From the NCBI GenBank assembly GCA_902812365.1, contig CADDZC010000007.1, positions 1 to 64,000 of the forward strand: a DNA stretch of 64,000 bases, read 5' to 3'. The position numbers were made by a program, and so were the translations under genes. Under the pieces are notes generated by a model. That model was given only the letters and a program-made list of their open reading frames with translations, was not told where the DNA came from and did not search any database. This DNA comes from Acidobacteriota bacterium (lineage in GTDB: Bacteria > Acidobacteriota > Terriglobia > UBA7540). Every line of letters starts with the position of its first letter. The first letter of the stretch is position 1. Of the stretch, positions 18,368-28,021 are shown piece by piece.

Positions 18368-18383
18368 TGTGATATGGATCACG
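18368..18383. promoter_or_regulatory. CRP-type palindrome F
   Basis: TGTGATATGGATCACG matches 9 of 10 fixed positions. It lies 163 bases upstream of the cytochrome-barrel gene at 18547. The remaining bases from 18301 to 18546 hold no gene I can support. Confidence 0.55.
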
Positions 18384-18546
18384 GCAATATAAAGGGTGGG
18401 AATTGGAAAATAAGTTTTGCTAAGAGGTTTCCGGGCAACGCCCGAGCCCGTGGAGCCGCGAGGGGAAAGACCGAGGATGGAATTGGCACAAAGTCCGGGA
18501 ATAGTTTCACGCCGACGCAAAGCCCATTATTTGTGGAGGAAGACCA

Positions 18547-19914
18547 ATGAGTAGAAGAGCGACGATGGTGTGGTGGGTCACCCTCATTTCCGCGTCTTTG
18601 GGTTTTATAGGACTATTATGCCGGGCAACGCAGGTCGACGCGGTGCCAAGCTATGCGCGGCAGACAGCTTTGGCGTGCAGCGCCTGCCATACCACGCCGC
18701 CCGAGCTGACGCCGCTTGGCCGGCAGTTTAAGCTGAATGGATATACGATGACCGGCATCAAAACCATCACTTCTAAGGCAGGCCATGAGAACGCCCCGTT
18801 AAGTCTGCTCAGCGAGCTTCCGCTCTCGGCGCAGCTGACCGTGTCGAACACCAATACCCAGCGGCCTGAACCCGGCACGCAGAACGGAAGCTTCGAGCTT
18901 CCCCAGACTGCCAGTCTTTTTCTTGCCGGCGCCATGGCGAATCACGTCGGCGGTTTCATCCAAGTCACCTATAGTGGTCAAGCGGACCATTTCGCCTGGG
19001 ATATGACGGACATTCGCTACGCTAATGACCGGACCTTGTTTGGCAAGGACTTTGTATACGGAATCGACTTCAATAACAATCCTACAGCGGAGGATTTATG
19101 GAATGACACGCCGGCATGGGGCTTTCCCTGGGTAAGCACCAACGCCGCGCCGACGCCCATCGCCACGCCGGTGCTCAACGGGCAGTTGGCTTCGGATGTA
19201 GCTGGAGTTGGCGGATATGCTATGTTTGACCAGCACCTGTACGCGGCGGCTTTAATCTATCGTTCGGCGCACTTGGGACTCTCTCAGCCCAACCCAGGGA
19301 CAGGATTCGGATTTAATATTCAGGGGGCGGCTCCCTATTGGCGCGTAGCATGGCAGCAAGCGCGCGGCAATGACTATCTTGAAGCGGGAACTTATGGCAT
19401 GCATCTGGCTTCCACTCCCAATGCGGTCATGGGCCCGCGCGACTATTTCACAGATCTCGGGGCTGATTTCCAGTGGGAGCATACGATTCCGTGGAAGACT
19501 CGGAACGACTTGCTAACGCTCCACGGCGACTACATTCACGAAAGCTCGGACCGTCTGGGGGCGGTGGCCTCCGGCGGGGCGGCATTCGCCTCCCATGACC
19601 TCAACTTCGAACGCCTCGACGCGGTCTATCACATTGGCAACCGATATTCGTTTGACGCCGGGCCCTTCCGGTTGACTGGAAGCACGGACCCCACCCTGTA
19701 TGCCCAAGCGCCGGTAAGCGGCAGTGTGACCGGAGATCCGCGAGCCGACGGTTACATTTTTAATGTCTCTTACTGGCCGGTGCAAAACATCCAGCTCGGG
19801 GTGCAATACACGGGCTATTGGAAATTCAACGGGCTCGGCGTGAATTACGATGGGGCGGGGCGCAACGCCTCGGCTAATAATTCGATCTATTTGATCGCTT
19901 GGTTTGTTTTTTAG
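18547..19914 (+). CDS. Monohaem cytochrome-outer-membrane-barrel fusion (Cyc2-like)
   Basis: A 455-residue exported protein. GGAGGA lies 5-10 bases before the ATG. After a signal peptide (about 1-32) comes VPSYARQTALACSACHTTPP with haem c ligands C44, C47 and H48, followed by LTPLGRQFKLNGY. The other 380 residues alternate polar and hydrophobic residues in many short strands with aromatic girdles, and the protein ends WFVF with a terminal Phe, as outer-membrane barrels do. One haem motif directly before a barrel is the design of Cyc2-type porin-cytochromes that take electrons from outside the cell, for example from Fe(II). The motif P-x-[FY]-A-R-Q-T...C-x-x-C-H is as I remember it for that family. 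The substrate is unknown. It is next to a cupredoxin-like gene and cydAB. Confidence 0.8.
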   Translation: MSRRATMVWWVTLISASLGFIGLLCRATQVDAVPSYARQTALACSACHTTPPELTPLGRQFKLNGYTMTGIKTITSKAGHENAPLSLLSELPLSAQLTVSNTNTQRPEPGTQNGSFELPQTASLFLAGAMANHVGGFIQVTYSGQADHFAWDMTDIRYANDRTLFGKDFVYGIDFNNNPTAEDLWNDTPAWGFPWVSTNAAPTPIATPVLNGQLASDVAGVGGYAMFDQHLYAAALIYRSAHLGLSQPNPGTGFGFNIQGAAPYWRVAWQQARGNDYLEAGTYGMHLASTPNAVMGPRDYFTDLGADFQWEHTIPWKTRNDLLTLHGDYIHESSDRLGAVASGGAAFASHDLNFERLDAVYHIGNRYSFDAGPFRLTGSTDPTLYAQAPVSGSVTGDPRADGYIFNVSYWPVQNIQLGVQYTGYWKFNGLGVNYDGAGRNASANNSIYLIAWFVF

Positions 19915-20005
19915 CAGTAGAGAGTGCAAGAGGGCGCCGGGCTCGGAACGGCCTGAGTTCTGCTGGCGCCGGAAGAAACTCCTGCGAATCATGGTGAGGT
20001 GAAAC

Positions 20006-20746
20006 ATGACTTTAGGGCGAGTGAGAGGGGTCGGGGTGGTGGCCGTTGGTTTGACGCTGGTCGCGGCGGGGTGGGAAGATCCAAGCGCGGAGGCTGTTTC
20101 GGCCGCCATGGGCCAAATAAGCGGCAAGGTGTATTTCCAAGGGGTCAAACCCAAGCTGCCGGAAATCAGCATGGCGCAGGACCCCGTTTGCGCCTCCGAG
20201 CAGAAAGGGCCGGTGTATCCCGAAGACGGGCAGGTCAATGCCAATGGGACGCTGCCGAATGTCTTCGTGTACGTGAAGTCGGGACTCGCTGGACGGACTT
20301 ATCCGGCTCCATCCGCGCCGGTGACTCTCGACCAAAGGCGCTGCGAATATGTGCCGCACGTGCTGGGTATTATGGTGGGGCAGCCGTTCAAGGTGGTTTC
20401 ATCGGATCCCACGACGCATAATATCCACGTGATGGCGATCTATAACCGCTCGTGGAATGTCTCCCAGCAACCCGGGTCGCCGCCCGTGATCAGGCGCTTT
20501 ACCCACCCCGAGATTATGATCTCCGTCAAATGCAATCAACACCCTTGGATGAAGGCTTACATCGGCGTCACCGGCAATCCCTTTTACGCCGTAACCGGCC
20601 GCGAAGGCGCCTTTACGATCACGAACCTCCCTGCGGGCCACTACACGCTCGAAGCATGGACTGCCACCTTCGGGAAACAAGAGAGGGAGGTAACGGTCGA
20701 GGCGGGCAAGACCTCTAAGGCAGACTTTACCTTTAGGGGACAGTGA
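20006..20746 (+). CDS. Periplasmic cupredoxin-like protein with carboxypeptidase-regulatory-like end
   Basis: A 246-residue exported protein (hydrophobic leader about residues 7-35). Candidate copper ligands are H138 or H141 (TTHNIHV), C176, H179 and M182 (KCNQHPWM), the plastocyanin-like Cys-x2-His-x-x-Met order. C62 and C113 could form a disulfide. The C-terminal 50 residues (GREGAFTITNLPAGHYTLEA) are a beta-sandwich of the carboxypeptidase-regulatory type. Likely an electron carrier or a metal-binding protein in the periplasm. It lies 91 bases after the cytochrome-barrel gene and 160 bases before cydA on the same strand. The ligand set differs from the type-1 copper spacing in plastocyanin (C-x2-H-x4-M), so copper binding needs testing. 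Confidence 0.8.
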   Translation: MTLGRVRGVGVVAVGLTLVAAGWEDPSAEAVSAAMGQISGKVYFQGVKPKLPEISMAQDPVCASEQKGPVYPEDGQVNANGTLPNVFVYVKSGLAGRTYPAPSAPVTLDQRRCEYVPHVLGIMVGQPFKVVSSDPTTHNIHVMAIYNRSWNVSQQPGSPPVIRRFTHPEIMISVKCNQHPWMKAYIGVTGNPFYAVTGREGAFTITNLPAGHYTLEAWTATFGKQEREVTVEAGKTSKADFTFRGQ

Positions 20747-20905
20747 GTGTTTGGACTTGCCCCATCAACGGAATGATCAGCGGAAGGATCGGTTTCTGAG
20801 CAGCCTCTTGCGCTTGATAACGGAGAAACGCCTCGGGTGCCGCGCTGGCTCTCCGGAGGCTGCTTCCATTTTCGAAGGTAATCCAGCTTCAAACCCAGGT
20901 GAGAG

Positions 20906-22276
20906 GTGAGCGCCATGGTTGATGCCGTATTTGCCCACAGAATCCAGTTTGCCTTCACGGTGATGTTCCACTATCTGTTTCCGATCCTCACCATGGGGCT
21001 CGGTTTCTTCATCGCCATCTTATCCAGTATGCATCTGGCAACCGGTGACAAGCGGTACGCCACCGCCGCCCGATTTTGGGCCCGGATTTTCGCCATCAAT
21101 TTTGCGTTGGGAGTCGTCACGGGCATTCCGCTGGAGTTTGAATTTGGTACCAACTGGAGCCGCTTCTCGGCCTTTGGCGGGGGTGTGTTCGGGCAGACCT
21201 TGCCACTGGAGGGCGTTTACGCCTTCTTTCTCGAATCAGGATTCTTGGGCTTGTTTCTCTACGGCGAAGGCCGGGTGCCGCGCGGGGTGCATTGGCTGGC
21301 AGGTCTGGGCGTGTCGCTCGGGTCGCTGCTTTCGGGATACTTCATTGTGGCCACGGACGCCTGGATGCAACATCCGGTGGGATATGTCACGGACCCAAGC
21401 CGGGCGATCCGCCTGAAGTCATTCTGGGCTGTCCTGCTCAATCCCTACGCCGGCTGGCAATACGCCCACACCATCAACGGCGCGCTGCTGGCGGCGGCGT
21501 TTGTCATCGGCGGCATCGGCGCCTTTTACTTGCTTTCGCACCGGCATCAGGAATTTGCCCGGGTCGCGGTCAAGATGGCGGTGATTGCCGGGGCGGTGCT
21601 CTCACTGACGCAGCTTTTTCCCACCGGGGATTTCGACAGCCGCAATGTCGTAAAATACCAGCCGACGAAGCTGGCCACCATGGAGGGACTGTTCGAAACC
21701 GAAAAGGGCGCACCGCTTGCCATCATCGGCATGCCGGATACGCAACAAGGCCGGCTCATTGATCCGGTCTTCGTCCCGGAATTCCTGAGCTTTCTGGCTT
21801 ACGGTGATTTTCACGCCACGGTGAACGGGCTGAAAGCCTATCCAAGAGAGTTGTGGCCGCCCGTGGAGCTGACCTATTACGCCTACCACATCATGGTGGG
21901 GCTCGGAACGATCTTCATCGCCATCATGATCGTGGGGGTGTTTCTCCTCTGGAGACGGCGCTTATTTGAGTGTCGCTGGTACCTGTGGATTCTGATGCTG
22001 GCCCTGCCATTCCCCTATATTGCGAACGAAGCCGGCTGGGTAGTGGCCGAAGTCGGACGGCAGCCGTGGTTGGTCTACGGCTTGCTGAAGACAGCCGACG
22101 GAACCTCGGCCAATGTGGCGGTGGGCGAGACCGTGTTCACTACGCTCGGATTTGCGGGGACTTATCTGATGTTGGGAATCCTATTCCTTTTCCTGGTGGG
22201 GCGCGTGATTTACCAGGGACCAGGCGGGGATGTAACGGAAGTTCCAGAGAGCGTCGTCGCCCATCCGGCCGCTTAA
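20906..22276 (+). CDS. cydA: Cytochrome bd quinol oxidase subunit I
   Basis: A 456-residue inner-membrane subunit carrying the haems b558, b595 and d. Visible family text: AHRIQFAFTVMFHYLFP (the second His aligns with the axial His19 of E. coli CydA), FAINFALGVVTGIPLEFEFG TNW, FFLESGFLGLF, the quinol-site region and GRQPWLVYGLL. The Q-loop is of the short type. GAGAGGTGA upstream serves as ribosome-binding site. The oxidase reduces O2 with high affinity and tolerates NO, which fits a neighbourhood with NO reductase and a lost aa3 oxidase. cydB follows after 42 bases. Confidence 0.97.
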   Translation: MSAMVDAVFAHRIQFAFTVMFHYLFPILTMGLGFFIAILSSMHLATGDKRYATAARFWARIFAINFALGVVTGIPLEFEFGTNWSRFSAFGGGVFGQTLPLEGVYAFFLESGFLGLFLYGEGRVPRGVHWLAGLGVSLGSLLSGYFIVATDAWMQHPVGYVTDPSRAIRLKSFWAVLLNPYAGWQYAHTINGALLAAAFVIGGIGAFYLLSHRHQEFARVAVKMAVIAGAVLSLTQLFPTGDFDSRNVVKYQPTKLATMEGLFETEKGAPLAIIGMPDTQQGRLIDPVFVPEFLSFLAYGDFHATVNGLKAYPRELWPPVELTYYAYHIMVGLGTIFIAIMIVGVFLLWRRRLFECRWYLWILMLALPFPYIANEAGWVVAEVGRQPWLVYGLLKTADGTSANVAVGETVFTTLGFAGTYLMLGILFLFLVGRVIYQGPGGDVTEVPESVVAHPAA

Positions 22277-22318
22277 CAGGTTCTTGGCGGACTAAAACCT
22301 CGAGCAGGGGAACAACCT

Positions 22319-23329
22319 ATGAACATCGTCTGGTTTTGGACACTGGCGCTGATGCTTACGACCTACGCCGTGCTTGACGGGTACGACCTAGGCGCCGGGG
22401 CGCTGCATCTGTGGCTGGCGCGGGGCAACCAGGAGCGTCGCATTCTGCTCAATGCCGTCGGACCGGTGTGGAATGGGAACGAGGTCTGGCTCATTGCCGC
22501 GGGCGGTATGATGGTGGTGTCGTTTCCGAACGTTTACGCCGCAGGGTTTAGCGGCTTTTACCTCGCCCTGATGGTGGTGCTATGGCTGCTGATCTTGCGT
22601 GGAGTCTCCATCGAGTTTCGCAGCCAAATCGATCACGAGCTCTGGCGCGCCTTCTGGGACGCTGGTTTTTGCTTGGGCAGCTTGCTAATCGCTCTGCTGC
22701 TTGGCGTGGCGCTCGGCAACGTTCTGCACGGCCTGCCCATCGGGCCGAACGGCTATTTCCAGGGAACCTTTACGCTGCTGCTCAACCCCTATTCCATTCT
22801 TACCGGACTGTTGACCCTCGCCGTGCTCGGCTGGCACGGGACGAATTACCTGCGGCTGAAAACCTACGGAGATTTGCTCGCGCGGGCGCGCCGCTGGTCG
22901 CAGCAGCTTTGGGGGGCGGCGGCGTTGCTGGTGGTGGCCTCCACCGCGGCAACCTTGGGGTTGGTTCCCAGCACGCTCCGAAACTTCCACGCTCATCCGG
23001 TCACTCTCGTGTTTCCCTGGCTGACGCTTGCAGGTTTGGTGAGCGGCCTGCTCTCACGCCGGGAGCATGATCAGGCCGCCTTTCGCTCCTCGACAGCCGT
23101 GATTGTGGGGTTGCTCACTTCAGCGGCCGCCACCGCTTTTCCCAATTTGCTCCCTTCTACGCTTAATCCGGCGTACAGCCTCACGGTTTATAACGCCGCT
23201 TCCTCACCGTACGCCCTGCGCGCCTCGTTCATTGCCAACATCGTGGGTATGATCGGCGTGGCGCTCTACAGCGCGTACGTGCATCGCACCTTCCGCGGCC
23301 AGGTGCAGCTCGACGGCCACGGGTACTGA
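22319..23329 (+). CDS. cydB: Cytochrome bd quinol oxidase subunit II
   Basis: A 336-residue membrane subunit with about nine helices. It has the conserved start WFWTLALMLTTYAVLDGYDL GAGAL, then GPVWNGNEVWLIAAGG and FRSQ near residue 100, all typical of CydB. It assembles with CydA. No CydX-like short gene or CydDC transporter is recognisable nearby. Confidence 0.96.
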   Translation: MNIVWFWTLALMLTTYAVLDGYDLGAGALHLWLARGNQERRILLNAVGPVWNGNEVWLIAAGGMMVVSFPNVYAAGFSGFYLALMVVLWLLILRGVSIEFRSQIDHELWRAFWDAGFCLGSLLIALLLGVALGNVLHGLPIGPNGYFQGTFTLLLNPYSILTGLLTLAVLGWHGTNYLRLKTYGDLLARARRWSQQLWGAAALLVVASTAATLGLVPSTLRNFHAHPVTLVFPWLTLAGLVSGLLSRREHDQAAFRSSTAVIVGLLTSAAATAFPNLLPSTLNPAYSLTVYNAASSPYALRASFIANIVGMIGVALYSAYVHRTFRGQVQLDGHGY

Positions 23330-23590
23330 GCGCGGCCGGATCTTCTTTGTGGGCCATGGAGGACGCGGTATGGGTGACGGCTCCTTCGCCAACATCGAGA
23401 CCCGTCCGTTTGGCGCGAGCCCCGCTCATGCGGAAACGAGGAGCTGACCTCTCCGTCAAGGCCTTGAGTCTTCTAGCGCCATCCTGTTTCCACGGCTACA
23501 CCGGATTTCCAGAGAGCATCGTCACGTCCGGCGCGCAGCCCCGATATAATCGTACGGTCAGTTGGGGGACGAGGCGATCCGGTTAAAATC

Positions 23591-26500
23591 TCAGAAGTTG
23601 CGTTTAGCCCCGAGCTGCACGAGCCGGGGCGGTGCGGCGCTGACCACCTGGCCAAAGCCCGGGTTGCTGATGATGCCGTTTACGGCGCCAGGGCCGTAAA
23701 ACTGAGCGTGGTTGAAGCTGTTGAAGGTTTCCAGGCGAAGTTGCAATGACTTCGATTCCGTCACCCGCACGTTTTTGAGCAAGGCTAAATCGAAGTTATT
23801 GATGCCGGGTCCGTAGAAGAAACGCCGCGCTGCGGTGCCTAACTGTCCGAGTGCGGGAGAGTGAAAAGCGTAGTGTTGAAATATGCGTGGCCATTGCGAG
23901 GATTAGGGTTAAGCTGCAGTGCCCCCGGCGTAAAGTTGGGTTCGTCGAGGCCGAAGTTGTTGACTCCATTCGGCTGTGTCCCGAGCAGGGACGTATCGCC
24001 GTTATTAAATAGTGTCACGGGCAAACCTGTGCTGAAGTGCGTGATCCCGGAAAGCGCCCAGCCACCGCCCAGGCGATCCTTGGGCTGGAGGAGCCGGTCG
24101 AACGGCAGATGCACGGTATAGCTGGCGACGAAGTTGTGCGTCATGTCGTAGGCCGAGGGAGCTTTGGTGAGACGATAGTTGAGCGGATTAACCTGCTCAG
24201 CGAGACTCGAGGACGGGTCGAGAGATTTGCTGTAGGTATAGCCGGCAAGGAACTCCATTCCCCGCCGGTATGGCGCACCGTGATTTGGAGCGCATTATAG
24301 TTGGAGTTGGCCATGGTGTGCTCGGTGGTCGCGCTGGTGAAGGCGGGTCCGAAAGGGGCCCGGGTGCCCTTAAAGACTTTCCCCGAGCTGCTGACGTAAG
24401 TTCCGCTTTCCCCAAAGGGACCGCAGGTGGGTGTGCCGGGCATGACCTCTTGCGGCTGGCTCAGGCTCAGGCACAGAGCCGGGTTGCCCGGGTTTTCTTC
24501 GAGCACCACGAGCAAATGGTGGGCTTGGGGGCCGATATAATCCAGACTCAGCAGCGTGTTCGCACCCATCTGCCGCTCGAAGGAAAACATATAGTGCTCC
24601 GCATAGGGACTCTTGTTGCCCGGATTATACGTGGCGCCGAAAGGGTCGGGCAGAAACTTTGCAAAGTTAACGTCACGATCCGGATGTCGCGGTGAGACGT
24701 CAAAGGGCGGAAATTGCAACGGAAAAGGCTGGCCGTCGTTGTTGCCATTTGCCGCGGTCACATAAGGTGTTGCAAAAAGCGGCGGAGCAGGGCTCGTATA
24801 AGAATAGCCCCCCGGAATGTTGGCGCTGTCGACGCCAAGGCTCAGGCCCTCAATCGCTGTGTAATAGATGCCGTAGCCGGTTCGGAGACTGCTCTTTCCC
24901 CGGGCTCCGAGGAGCTTCCGAAGCATCCCGCCGCCGAAACGAGGTGCCCAAGCCACGCCCAGGCGCGGAGAAAAGTTCGTGTATTGAACCGGGGCGAGCT
25001 TCCGGGGAATTCCAGCGTCTCCAGGGAAGACTAATCCTTTGGGGGCTCCGGGAAACACGACGGATTGCTCGCCCAGCGATAAGTTCTGAATCTGATTGTA
25101 CTTTTCATACCAGGGGCTGATCATGTCCCATCGCACGCCATAGTTGGCGGTCAACGCGGAAGAAACCCGCCACGTGTCTTGGAGGCAGGCTGCCGCATAG
25201 GGATTCCGTTCGTAAATGGACTGGCCGTCCCCTTGCCCGAAGTCGCTTGGGGCGCCAAGCAGAAAGTCGGCGAAATCCACTCCGGTGGCCGTGCCAAAGA
25301 ACTGGAAGCTGCCGTTGTAAATGAAATCAGGGATGTCGTTCACTTGAACGAAGTAAAATTCTCCCCCTGCCTTCACGGTGTGCGTGCCCATAATTTTGGT
25401 GAAATTATCGAGCGCTTCGAAGGCGTTATCGAACTGGCTCATGCCGGTCGTATTGATGCCGAGGGTGTAGTTGTTGAAGACAATGTTTTCGACGCCTTCA
25501 ATCTTGGGATCGAGCGGAACGATGCCCAGGGTTCCCGGCCCGGTGACAAAGCCCTGGGAGGCCAGGCTTGGCCCCACGCCGCTGACGGGCTAGCCGAGAA
25601 CATTGGCATCACGCATGAAGCTGAAGCGAAATTCGTTCACGCCGCTCGACCTAAGGGTTTGTGTGTCTCCCAAGTTAATCAACCGGGCCCTTCCGAAAGA
25701 GAGCGCGTTAAAGCCGGGGACATTGGCCCCCGCTCGGTTGACCGGATGCGGATTGTTCAGGAAATAGTCATCCAGAAAATAGTAGGCTGAAAGCATGCCC
25801 CAGCGCGTCGTGGCATCGAGCCGAAGCGAACCCTTGTCATCGCGGAGCGTCTCGTCGAACGCCGAGGTGGAAAAGAAGTTTCCGGGCGTGTTCGGCAGGG
25901 GAATATACTGGAGCAGGTGGCGGGCGGGAGCGGACCATGCCGGCAGGGGGATCGGCGCACCGGGGAAGACACACTGGGCCGTGGTCGAGCACGCTGGAAT
26001 ATAGTAGGGCTCTCCGGGAGATACCGGATAGTGCAATGCGTGGGAAAGAAGGCTGGCCCAGTATTGTCCGTTCACGGCGCCGGTGAGCGCGCCGGCCTGA
26101 TCGGCCAGGTTGCCCGTGCGGTCTGCGAGTGAGGGAACCGGGATCAGGCCGGTATCCACTCCTTCACTCATGCGCGTTCTCTGATAGTCAGCGAAAAAGA
26201 ACACCGGTCCCGGCGCAGGGGTCCGCCTAGGGATCCTCCGAACTGGTTTTGATCAAACCTCGCCCGGCTGGGCGAGAAGAAGTTCCGCGCGTCCAGCGCC
26301 GTGTTGCGCAGAAACTCGAAGCCGTCGCCGTGCAGTCGATCGGTCCCGCTCCGCGGGTGGCTACAATGATCTCCCCGCCCGCATAATTTCCGTATTCCGC
26401 GTCAGAGTTGCTGGTGAGAATGCGGAACCCGGCAATCGAATCCAGATTGGGAATGATCGCAGTGCCCATATTGACGCGCTCGTCCACGTCGCTGCCGTTC

Positions 26501-27123
26501 AGGATGAATCCGTTTGCGAATTCACGCTGCCCACTGATCGAAAGATTGCCGGGATTGAGATCCCCGGAAGGGACAATCGAGGTGTTCACGGCCGTCATGA
26601 CGACGGAGCTCGGCAGCAGTGTCGAGGCTGGAGCCACTCCGGGCTGGAGGGTCAGCAAATCCGTATCGCTGCGTCCGTTCAAGGGCAGGGCGCGCATCTT
26701 GCCGCCGCTGATCACTTCGCCGATTTGTGCGCTCGCGGTCTCGACATGCAGGGCCGAAGCCTTCACCGTGAGAGCTTCCTTTTGCGCACCCAATTGGAGC
26801 TGCACGTCCACCCGCAACACGCTGTTCAAATCGACTTCGAGGCCGGTCCGCTTGTAGGGAGCAAATCCCGTATGCCGAACGTCAATCTCGTAGTTTCCAA
26901 TCGGCAGAGCCGCCAGCGCATAGAACCCGCGGGCGTTTGTGACTGCCTTGTAAGCCACGTCCGTCGCCGTATTCACCGCGATGACGACAACACCGGGAAT
27001 CGGTGCGCCGCTCGGGTCGGCGACGGTGCCTGAAATGGCGCCGCCTGAACCACCCGGCAGCGCCGCGACGGGCAGCATGAGCATCGCCGTGGTCGTGGCC
27101 ACAACCCTTCTCATCGATCTCAT
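23591..27123 (-). pseudogene. Oar-like TonB-dependent receptor, broken by frameshifts and a nonsense codon
   Basis: Reading the reverse strand from the ATG at 27123 gives a signal peptide (MRSMRRVVATTTAMLMLPVA), a carboxypeptidase-regulatory-like domain (GAISGTVADPSGAPIPGVVV) and a plug domain, then the frame is lost near 26345, where the next frame continues with SGTDRLHGDGFEFLRNTALD. Further shifts fall near 26220, 24265 and 23860. An in-frame TAG at 25590 separates DANVLG from PVSGVGPSLAS. The C-terminal piece (23591-23782) ends in KRNF, the expected barrel end. The family imports siderophores, oligosaccharides or metals in Bacteroidota-like fashion. The gene start faces nikR across a NikR-like operator, so it may once have been a nickel-regulated receptor (inference). 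Confidence 0.85.
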
Positions 27124-27302
27124 CGATTCTCCTCCAGCGCGCCCGCGCAAGCCAAAGCCGGCCAGACAAAGCGGCTGCCTCGGCACCTTCGCCAGGCGCC
27201 TTGATGTCCCCCGCTCTCCGCATTAGACTGGCGGGGGAAAGGGTCGCCGGCTCCCGCTCGCCGCCCCATCGGGACGGGGGCGAGAAAGCCGGAATCAGCG
27301 GA

Positions 27303-27329
27303 GTAACACGATTTATATTTTCGTGCTAC
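27303..27329. promoter_or_regulatory. Inverted repeat, likely NikR operator
   Basis: GTAACACGA (27303-27311), TTTATATTT, then TCGTGCTAC (27321-27329): arms complementary at 8 of 9 positions. It lies 46 bases upstream of nikR and 180 bases from the start of the divergent receptor pseudogene. The AT-rich middle could contain a -10 element. The half-site GTAACAC resembles half-sites I recall for Geobacter NikR, but in the opposite arrangement. Confidence 0.55.
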
Positions 27330-27374
27330 CTTGTCGCGCGCTCTATTTTTCTCGGCTAAGGGGAATCAGTCGCA

Positions 27375-27791
27375 ATGAAAACGCTCATTCGAACCGGGAT
27401 TTCTCTGGAAAAGGATCTTTTGCGGCGATTTGACCACGCCGCTCGCAAGAAAGGCTACACGAACCGTTCCGAGGCCATCCGCGACTTAGTCCGCGATTTT
27501 GCCGTCCGCGAGGACATCAGAGAGGACCGCCCAGTGGTAGGAACCCTGACGATGGTGTACAACCATCACCAGCGCGATCTCGCCGGCCGACTGATTGACA
27601 CTCAACATCGGACACACCCCATGATGCTGGCTACCACCCACGTTCACTTGGACCATGACAATTGCCTCGAGGTCGTCCTCATGAAGGGCCGGAGCCGGGC
27701 AATTCAAGAGCTGGCCGATCGGATTCTGAGCCTGCGGGGCGTCAAGCACGGCCGGCTGGTCCTGACCACAACCGGCCAGGGCCCGAAGTGA
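27375..27791 (+). CDS. nikR: Nickel-responsive transcriptional regulator NikR
   Basis: A 138-residue regulator of normal family length. An N-terminal ribbon-helix-helix (RTGISLEKDLLRRFDHAARK, SRSEA-like YTNRSEAIRDLVRDF) is followed by the ACT-like metal domain with the nickel ligands in THVHLDHDNCLEVV and an upstream His (YNHHQRD/THPMM region). It represses nickel uptake when nickel is present. Here it is likely self-regulated through the palindrome upstream, and its partner receptor is dead. Its stop codon overlaps the ATG of the next, broken reading frame (TGATG), suggesting a former two-gene operon. Confidence 0.95.
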   Translation: MKTLIRTGISLEKDLLRRFDHAARKKGYTNRSEAIRDLVRDFAVREDIREDRPVVGTLTMVYNHHQRDLAGRLIDTQHRTHPMMLATTHVHLDHDNCLEVVLMKGRSRAIQELADRILSLRGVKHGRLVLTTTGQGPK

Positions 27792-28012
27792 TGGCGCGAC
27801 CGTTCGTGTGGCGAACGCTCGGAATCATCGGGCAGGATCGCAGCCACGAGCTAAAAATGGAATTTCGCCGCAACCTGCAAAACGCGCGGCACCGACGACC
27901 CTTCCGTGCGTGCGGAGACTGATATTGCAATCCAGGGCCGCCGGGCGCAGGCAAGGCCAGCACTCGGCGGGCAGCGCTGGCTTTGGATGTGAAAGCTGAG
28001 GCGGAGCTATCC
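27791..28012 (+). pseudogene. Remnant of a P-loop gene coupled to nikR (perhaps HypB-like)
   Basis: From the ATG at 27791 (overlapping the nikR stop) the frame reads 43 codons to a TGA at 27920-27922, then in the same frame NPGPPGAGKASTRRAALALD, a likely Walker A motif. Nickel GTPases such as HypB have a short N-terminal region followed by a G[AS]GK loop, so a broken hypB would suit a nikR operon. The fit is weak and the frame runs into the end of the opposite-strand DUF302 gene. Treat the identity as tentative. Confidence 0.3.
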
Positions 28013-28021
28013 ATCACCGCT

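Noticed and set aside
18510-18546. GACGCAAAGCCC resembling part of a GEMM-I (cyclic-di-GMP) riboswitch before the cytochrome-barrel gene
   Set aside because: The second helix with its tetraloop receptor is missing; only 20 bases remain before the start codon, so the motif is probably chance.
20750-20765. TTGGACTTGCCCC similar to the bases near 13098 (IS end)
   Set aside because: The match covers only about 13 bases and there is no other trace of an element before cydA.
23330-23590. A possible short cydX-like gene after cydB (25 codons from 23370)
   Set aside because: It has no hydrophobic helix, which CydX needs.
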